Source of the DNA: an uncultured Actinomycetes bacterium
GTDB taxonomy: Bacteria; Actinomycetota; Thermoleophilia; Solirubrobacterales; Solirubrobacteraceae
DNA: 19,240 bases
Assembly: GCA_937888775.1 (NCBI GenBank)
Contig: CALAQT010000454.1
Coordinates: 1 to 19,240 of the forward strand
Reading direction: 5' to 3'
Below the pieces are notes generated by a model. The model did not search any database and had not been told where the DNA came from. It saw only the letters and a program-made list of their open reading frames with translations. A program made the translations under genes and the position numbers. This document shows, in pieces, positions 15,385 through 19,240 of the stretch (the stretch's first letter is position 1; each line of letters begins with the position of its first letter).

Positions 15385-16107
15385 GTGAGCGAAGCCAGTC
15401 GGGCTGCGACCGAGGTCCTGGCCGGCGAGCCGGGTCCGGCTGCGCGGAGGTGGCTGGGACCCGTGGTCGTGATCGCAGCCGTCCTCTTCGTCGTCGACAC
15501 GCTCCTGGTCGTGAGCGGTATCACGCGCAGCGCGTTCGACGTGCCCGTCGAGCGGACCGTGCAGAGCCTGCCCTGGGGGCCCCTTACATATTGGATGACG
15601 CTGACCAACGTCACAGGTGGTCTGGTCCAGGATCTGTTCGGCGCCGCTGCTGTTGTCGCTGTGTTTCTCTGGGATCGCCGCGCCGGGTGGCTGCTTGCAC
15701 TGGGGGCCCTGGGGAGCCTTATCGACCAGGTTGTCAAGGTGTCGATTGGACGGCACCGGCCGACCGCCGACGTGGTGGCGATACTCGATCCGTCGAACGG
15801 CTACAGCTATCCTAGCGGTCATGCTGTGTTCTTCACGTGGCTGTGGTTCATGCTCGCGGCGAGTCTGTCCCCGCGTATAAGGCCGAGGTGGCGCGCGTGG
15901 CTCTGGGGTCTGGCCGCTGCGCTGATTCTGCTGGCGTGCATCGGTCGGGTATGGGCTGGCGCGCACTGGCCCACAGATGTCATCGGTGGGTTCCTCCTGG
16001 GATTGGCCTGGTCGGCGTTCGTTCTGTGGTTGCCTCAACGTTGGCTTCCGACACCCAGTCGGCGATGGTTTCGACGGCGCCACGCGGATCCGTTGGTGGC
16101 GGAATGA
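15385..16107 (+). CDS. PAP2-family phosphatase
   Basis: This 240-residue membrane protein has a canonical motif 1, K118-x6-R125-P126 (KVSIGRHRP), motif 2 PSGH at 143-146, and motif 3 GRVWAGAHWPTD at 187-198 with Gly instead of Ser at the first place. It should dephosphorylate a lipid phosphate or pyrophosphate at the membrane. The C-terminal tail is Arg-rich and probably cytoplasmic. It starts with GTG, apparently leaderless, and its stop overlaps the start of the DUF1345 gene as ATGA, so the two are an operon. Only distant similarity to the neighbouring PAP2 protein is seen, so a recent duplication is unlikely. Confidence 0.9.
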   Translation: MSEASRAATEVLAGEPGPAARRWLGPVVVIAAVLFVVDTLLVVSGITRSAFDVPVERTVQSLPWGPLTYWMTLTNVTGGLVQDLFGAAAVVAVFLWDRRAGWLLALGALGSLIDQVVKVSIGRHRPTADVVAILDPSNGYSYPSGHAVFFTWLWFMLAASLSPRIRPRWRAWLWGLAAALILLACIGRVWAGAHWPTDVIGGFLLGLAWSAFVLWLPQRWLPTPSRRWFRRRHADPLVAE

Positions 16108-16727
16108 ACGCCCGCTCCCGGTTGGCCGCCGGCTTTCTGCTCGGAATCGTCGCCTTTGCTCCCGCCATGGTCTTCACCCCGTGGCAGGTCGCCGTTCTCG
16201 TGGGCTGGGACACGGTGGCGGCAACGTTCGTCGGCTCTGTGTTTCTGGCCACCCGGGGCAAGGACTCCGCGGCAACGATGGAGATGGCGACCTCGGAGGA
16301 CAACTCCAGGGTGGCCGCCGATACCGTCCTGGTCGGAGCCAGCGTCGCAAGCCTGGTGGGTGTGGTCTTCGCGCTTCTCAAGGCCGGCGGCGAAACCGGT
16401 ACGGCTCACATCCTGATCATCGCCGTCGCGTTTCTCAGCATCGTGCTCTCCTGGATTACCGTTCACACCGTCTTCACGTTGCGCTACGCCAGGCTGTACT
16501 ACTCAGCCGGAGGCGGGATCGACTGGCACGCTCGCGATCGGCCCGATTTTGGGGACTTCGCTTACGTGGCCCTCACCCTTGGAATGACCTTTCAGGTCTC
16601 CGACACGGACATCATCTCCAAGCCGATTCGGAAGGCCGCTCTCCGCCACGCCGTGCTGTCGTATGTGTTCGGCGTGGTGATCTTGGCGACCACCATCAAC
16701 GTCGTCGCCAGCCTCCTCGCCAAATAG
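16104..16727 (+). CDS. DUF1345-family membrane protein
   Basis: This 207-residue protein has about five membrane segments and the DUF1345 blocks VGWDTVAATFVG, SWITVHTVFTLRYARLYY and DFGDFAYVALTLGMTFQVSDTDI followed by the RKAALRHAVLSYVFGVVILATTINVVA ending in parts. Function is unknown; the conserved block FAYVALTLGMTFQVSDTDI is characteristic of the family. I chose ATG 16104, which overlaps the upstream PAP2 stop, because the open frame upstream of it only reads through PAP2 coding sequence. A weak GGTGGCGGA precedes it. Translational coupling to the PAP2 gene is likely. Confidence 0.88.
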   Translation: MNARSRLAAGFLLGIVAFAPAMVFTPWQVAVLVGWDTVAATFVGSVFLATRGKDSAATMEMATSEDNSRVAADTVLVGASVASLVGVVFALLKAGGETGTAHILIIAVAFLSIVLSWITVHTVFTLRYARLYYSAGGGIDWHARDRPDFGDFAYVALTLGMTFQVSDTDIISKPIRKAALRHAVLSYVFGVVILATTINVVASLLAK

Positions 16728-16778
16728 GACTGGCTTGTCTCTACTCAGGCTTCGCCTCCGACCGCCAGCCGAAAAGCG

Positions 16779-17654
16779 TTGGCGCACAATCTATCCGTGC
16801 CGAAGGCCGTTCCACCGTTTGAATCAATCGGGGCGAGCGGGTCAGCCCTGGCGGGCCGCGCCGGCAACAGCCGTGCCGTGGAGGCATTAGCTCGCGGAGG
16901 TCTGGCGGCTCGCGGCCTCACCTACCTCATCATCGCGTCGATCGCAGCGCAGGTCGCGGTCGGCAGGGCAGCCCAGAGCGCCGATCAGAACGGTGCGATC
17001 GAGGACGTCGCCGCCCAGTCTTTTGGCCGGTTTCTTCTGATCGTCTTGGCTCTGGGCTTTGCCGCCTATGCGCTGTGGCGCTGGTCCGTGGCGGCCGTGG
17101 GCAGTCCTGGTGCCGGAGCGAAGTCAACGGCCGAGAAGTCGGGCCGACGGCTGGGCGCGCTGGCGAGCGGCTTCGTCTACGCGGGTCTCTGTGTCACCAC
17201 CATTGTTGTGGTCGCTGGCCGATCGGCGTCCTCGAGCACCCAACAGCAGCAGAGCACGACCACTTGGCTGCTCGGACTTCCTCTGGGGCGTGCACTGGTG
17301 ATCGCCATCGGTGTCGGCGTCGTCATCGCTGGATGCGCGGTGATCTGGTGGGCGGTTTCCCGACGGTTTGAGAAGAACCTGGCCTTCGAGAAGATGGGAC
17401 CGCGAATGCGCACTTGGGCCACAGGGCTGGGCGTCGCCGGTAACGGCGCGGGCGGGATCGTGCTCGTCCTCGTCGGCATCTTCCTCGTCGAGGCAGCCGA
17501 TGCCAACAATGCCGGCGCCTCCAAGGGTCTTGACCAGACCCTGCGCACCGTCGCCACCGAACCGTTCGGCACGGCGCTTCTGCTGGCCGTCGCCGTCGGC
17601 CTCGTCGCGTATGGTCTGTACTCGTTCGTCGAGATGCGGTTTCGGCGCGTCTGA
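16779..17654 (+). CDS. DUF1206-family membrane protein
   Basis: This 291-residue protein has about six membrane segments arranged as three repeated pairs, as in DUF1206 proteins. Each repeat begins with a short RxG motif: LARGGLAARGLTYLIIA near residue 40, GRRLGALASGFVYAGLC near 125 and RTWATGLGVAGNGAGGIVL near 215. The first 35 residues are hydrophilic and non-conserved. TTG 16779 is the longest start; GTG 16797 (residue 7) is an alternative. The TTG is also present at the matching place in the truncated duplicate at 18209, which slightly favours it. Function is unknown. It is transcribed in the same direction as DUF1345, 51 bp downstream. Confidence 0.85.
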   Translation: MAHNLSVPKAVPPFESIGASGSALAGRAGNSRAVEALARGGLAARGLTYLIIASIAAQVAVGRAAQSADQNGAIEDVAAQSFGRFLLIVLALGFAAYALWRWSVAAVGSPGAGAKSTAEKSGRRLGALASGFVYAGLCVTTIVVVAGRSASSSTQQQQSTTTWLLGLPLGRALVIAIGVGVVIAGCAVIWWAVSRRFEKNLAFEKMGPRMRTWATGLGVAGNGAGGIVLVLVGIFLVEAADANNAGASKGLDQTLRTVATEPFGTALLLAVAVGLVAYGLYSFVEMRFRRV

Positions 17655-17710
17655 CGCTCAGCCGCCGAGCCCTGGATCCGGAATGATGGCGCTCGGAACG
17701 AGGCGGCCAG

Positions 17711-17887
17711 TCAGTCCTTGATCTTCTCGCCGAGCTCGTCGGCTTTGTCCTTGACGTTCTCACCGACGTTCTTCACGTCACCAGCCACTTGCTGCTTCTT
17801 GCCCTCGGCCTTGAGGTCCTTGTCTCCAGTGAGGTCACCGGCTGCCTCCTTGACCTTGCCCGCAAACTTGTCGCTGTCGCCACCCAT
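17711..17887 (-). CDS. CsbD-like stress protein (58 aa)
   Basis: This 58-residue, Lys/Asp/Glu-rich hydrophilic protein reads MGGDSDKFAGKVKEAAGDL, then TGDKDLKAEGKKQQVAGDV and a KDKADELGEKIKD tail. This is the CsbD family pattern: a four-helix small stress protein, induced by the general stress sigma factor in Bacillus. A near-perfect Shine-Dalgarno AAGGAGGT lies 7 nt before ATG 17887, which fixes the start; longer open frames upstream are not used. It converges with the DUF1206 gene, with 56 bp between stops. Confidence 0.93.
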   Translation of the reverse strand: MGGDSDKFAGKVKEAAGDLTGDKDLKAEGKKQQVAGDVKNVGENVKDKADELGEKIKD

Positions 17888-18142
17888 CTGTTTGACCTCC
17901 TTGCGGCAAACGTTGACCTTCAGCCTAGACCGGAGGTACCTGTCTTTACCGGGCGAGGGTCGCAAACGACGGAATTGCGGGATCAACGGAACCGGGGGTG
18001 ATGGCATCCCGAGCTCCGGACACGGCACAGAGTCGGATCCCGCCACTGAGTGACGCGAGATGCCCGACGGTACACCGCCTCCGCGTCACATGGGGCAGGA
18101 CAATCGAGAAAGGCCTCTATCAGCGAAAAGAGCACTAATCTC
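17888..18142. other. Upstream region of the csbD-like gene, no gene seen
   Basis: Beyond the Shine-Dalgarno at 17895-17902 I see no coding frame with family resemblance and no certain promoter boxes. The region should contain the csbD-like promoter. Confidence 0.35.
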
Positions 18143-18165
18143 CGTCGGGAGGACTGATCCCGATG
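18143..18165. other. Hairpin-forming inverted repeat
   Basis: CGTCGGGA (18143-18150), a 7-nt loop and TCCCGATG (18158-18165) give an 8-bp stem with one G-T wobble. No T-run follows on the plus strand. It lies 44 bp upstream of the truncated DUF1206 duplicate. Confidence 0.4.
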
Positions 18166-18208
18166 CGGTGCACGTCAGTGGAGACCGCTGGGAGCCGAGA
18201 TCAGCGGA

Positions 18209-18304
18209 TTGAAAACAATCCCATCCGTGCCGAAGGCCGTTCCATCGGATGACTCAGTTGCCGGCGGCGGGTCAGTGCTGGCGCGCGGCGCAGGCAACAG
18301 CCGC
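18209..18304 (+). pseudogene. Truncated 5' duplicate of the DUF1206 gene
   Basis: The frame from TTG 18209 reads MKTIPSVPKAVPSDDSVAG and then GGSVLARGAGNSR. It matches the first 32 codons of the intact DUF1206 protein at 16779 (SVPKAVP, GS-LA, AGNSR conserved) with the same TTG start position, an offset of 1,430 bp. Homology stops after AGNSR, 32 bp before the tRNA-Gly-tailed repeat copy B. The conserved membrane part is missing, so it is not functional. Coding and non-coding differences suggest an old duplication or a related gene acquired separately and then cut. Confidence 0.8.
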
Positions 18305-18336
18305 TCCAACCACGTCTCGGCTTGGGTTCAGCTTTC

Positions 18337-18515
18337 TGTGACCGGCGTGGACCGCCGTGTGGTCACCGTGGCTCGCCATGTGATGAGCGTGGACCGCCGT
18401 GGAAGTTGGGGGTGAGTAGTTGCCTAAAGCACCTTTTCAGCCCTTCCCGAATACAGAATGAGAGACGTACCTTGCCAAGGTAAGGGTCGCGAGTTCGAGC
18501 CTCGTCTCCCGCTCC
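18337..18515 (+). repeat. tRNA-Gly-tailed 179-bp repeat, copy B
   Basis: Second copy of the unit at 2417-2595, same orientation, ungapped. Its three 21-bp units are 18337-18357, 18358-18378 and 18379-18399, followed by the invariant TGGAAGTTGGGGGT block, the CCCGAATACAGAAT block and the tRNA-Gly segment. Sequence left of TGTGA and right of CTCC is unrelated to copy A, so these are the edges of the repeated unit. On its left is a DUF1206 gene start cut off shortly before the repeat. No integrase or transposase is adjacent. Confidence 0.8.
18467..18515 (+). pseudogene. tRNA-Gly(GCC) 3' portion, no CCA
   Basis: GTACC-TTGCCAA-GGTAA forms the anticodon arm with anticodon GCC at 18474-18476. The T-arm is GCGAG-TTCGAGC-CTCGT, the acceptor 3' strand CTCCCGC and the discriminator T, then CCG instead of CCA. 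As in copy A, the 5' acceptor strand and a sound D-arm are missing and the outer anticodon-stem pair is mismatched. Compared with copy A the T-stem sequence differs at two base pairs, both still paired. Confidence 0.78.
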
Positions 18516-18535
18516 GTTCGGGTCGGTGTCCGAAC
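18516..18535 (+). other. Hairpin directly after the tRNA-like segment, copy B
   Basis: GTTCGG, an 8-nt loop and CCGAAC make a perfect 6-bp stem starting at the base after the tRNA-like end. No T-run follows. A different hairpin lies at a similar place after copy A. Confidence 0.4.
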
Positions 18536-18678
18536 CGGGCCGTGCCTTGGCGCGCTAAGTGCTGTGGGCCACGCTGAGAATAGGCGCTGCCGAGCTGCGC
18601 GCGGCTGGGTTAGGCTGATGGCTTCTACTGCTCCGGCCACCACAGCCGGGTGCGGACCCCCAAATTCAGGAGATTCCA

Positions 18679-18786
18679 ATGCTTGCGCTCAACCTGCTCG
18701 GTACCAAAGAAATCATTGTCTACGTGGTGGTGATCGTCCTCATCGTTGCCGGCTGGTTCGTCCTCCGAGGGCGGTCCCGGCGGTGA
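18679..18786 (+). CDS. 35-residue single-pass membrane peptide
   Basis: The short frame MLALNLLGTKEIIVYVVVIV continues LIVAGWFVLRGRSRR. It has one membrane helix and a basic C-terminal tail, which predicts N-out/C-in insertion. AGGAG lies 7-8 nt before the ATG. Codons are GC-ending like the neighbouring genes. I do not recognise a family; small Actinobacterial membrane peptides of this shape are common. It lies between repeat copy B and a broken kinase gene, with no partner in an operon. It could be chance, but the ribosome-binding site and clean helix argue for a real gene. Confidence 0.6.
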   Translation: MLALNLLGTKEIIVYVVVIVLIVAGWFVLRGRSRR

Positions 18787-18854
18787 AGCTGCGGGTGTGC
18801 TGCGAGTAGCTGCATCGTGAAGGCAACCATCGTCGCGCTCAAGCACGACGCGGT

Positions 18855-19240
18855 GAAGCACTCGAAACGCTGCGCGACCTCACCCGCGGCACCTCTCCAC
18901 CCTTGCTTGCCGACAAGGGCCTCGCCGCCGCACTGCAATCGCAAGCCGGCAAGCCACGCTCCCGGTGCATGTCGGTGCCGATGGCGTCGAATGCTATCCG
19001 CAAGAGACGGAGGCAGCCCTGTACTTCTGCACGCTGGAGGCACTGCACAACGTGCAGAAGTACGCGGCGGCGTCAGCGGTCGCGGTGCGCTTGCGCGACG
19101 ATGAGAAGCAGTTGTGTCGCCCCGAACTGCAACCAGCGCCGCGTCTCGACACCAGGGGTGACCGCATGCGGCTCGCACCACTCGCGGCGGCTGGCGGGCA
19201 TTGGGACGCCAGCCTGGCCTCTCCCACAACGTTGGTGCCG
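18855..19240 (+). pseudogene. Sensor histidine kinase fragment (NarL-type partner), frameshifted
   Basis: The first part reads EALETLRDLTRGTSPPLLA and DKGLAAALQSQAGK. One base appears lost near 18955, after which another frame continues TLPVHVGADGVECYPQETEA, then ALYFCTLEALHNVQKYAAAS and AVAVRLRDDEKQL. This is the DHp end and N-box (EALHNVQKYA) of a HisKA_3/HATPase_c kinase of the NarL/NreB type. The phosphorylated His region is missing upstream. After about 19115 the expected GxGL and ADRLAALGG blocks are only recovered in yet another frame, so a second lesion is likely. It runs to the window edge. Confidence 0.8.

Noticed and set aside
17665..17696. A terminator between the DUF1206 and CsbD-like genes (CCGAGC and GCTCGG)
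   Set aside because: The arms are 6 bp with a 20-nt loop and no T-run, so a terminator is not supported.

Overview
The window is GC-rich DNA with frequent GTG starts, overlapping stop/start codons and several apparently leaderless genes. Family content (DUF6131, DUF1206, CsbD, an Imm5-like protein, a PIN/Phd pair) fits a soil-type Actinomycetota, perhaps a Thermoleophilia-like lineage. That placement is inferred from gene content and style; there is no rRNA or other marker here.

Left flank (1-2976) is a mobile-element graveyard. It holds an IS110 transposase tail with a frameshift, an IS3 transposase remnant that replaces the rear of a PIN-domain toxin gene, the surviving Phd/YefM antitoxin, an intact alpha/beta hydrolase, a 179-bp repeat ending in the 3' part of a tRNA-Gly(GCC), and a twice-frameshifted Tn3 transposase fragment.

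The metabolic block (2977-12015) is a 2-hydroxyacid utilisation cluster. It encodes an FMN-dependent 2-hydroxyacid oxidase (LldD-like), the three glycolate oxidase subunits GlcD, GlcE and GlcF in one overlapping operon, a divergent LctP/GlcA-type lactate/glycolate permease, and malate synthase A. The inferred route is uptake of glycolate or lactate, oxidation of glycolate to glyoxylate, and condensation with acetyl-CoA to malate; lactate would give pyruvate. A possible GntR/FCD regulator remnant lies between lldD and glcF, and a palindrome overlaps the likely glcD promoter.

The membrane and stress block (12314-17887) has an Imm5-like protein, a 51-residue DUF6131 membrane protein, a phospholipase D-family enzyme, two divergent PAP2 phosphatases, DUF1345 and DUF1206 membrane proteins, and a CsbD-like stress protein.

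The right flank (17888-19240) is again broken. It has a 32-codon duplicate of the start of the DUF1206 gene, cut off beside a second copy of the 179-bp tRNA-Gly-tailed repeat, then a 35-residue membrane peptide and a frameshifted sensor histidine kinase fragment.

The most unusual signal is the repeat pair at 2417-2595 and 18337-18515. The copies are in the same orientation, 15,920 bp apart, align without a gap at about 80% identity (hand count), start with three 21-bp units beginning TGTG, and end at the 3' end of a tRNA-Gly. The T-arm stems differ by paired changes. They may be attachment or end sequences of an uncharacterised integrative element, with the intact gene block lying between them.
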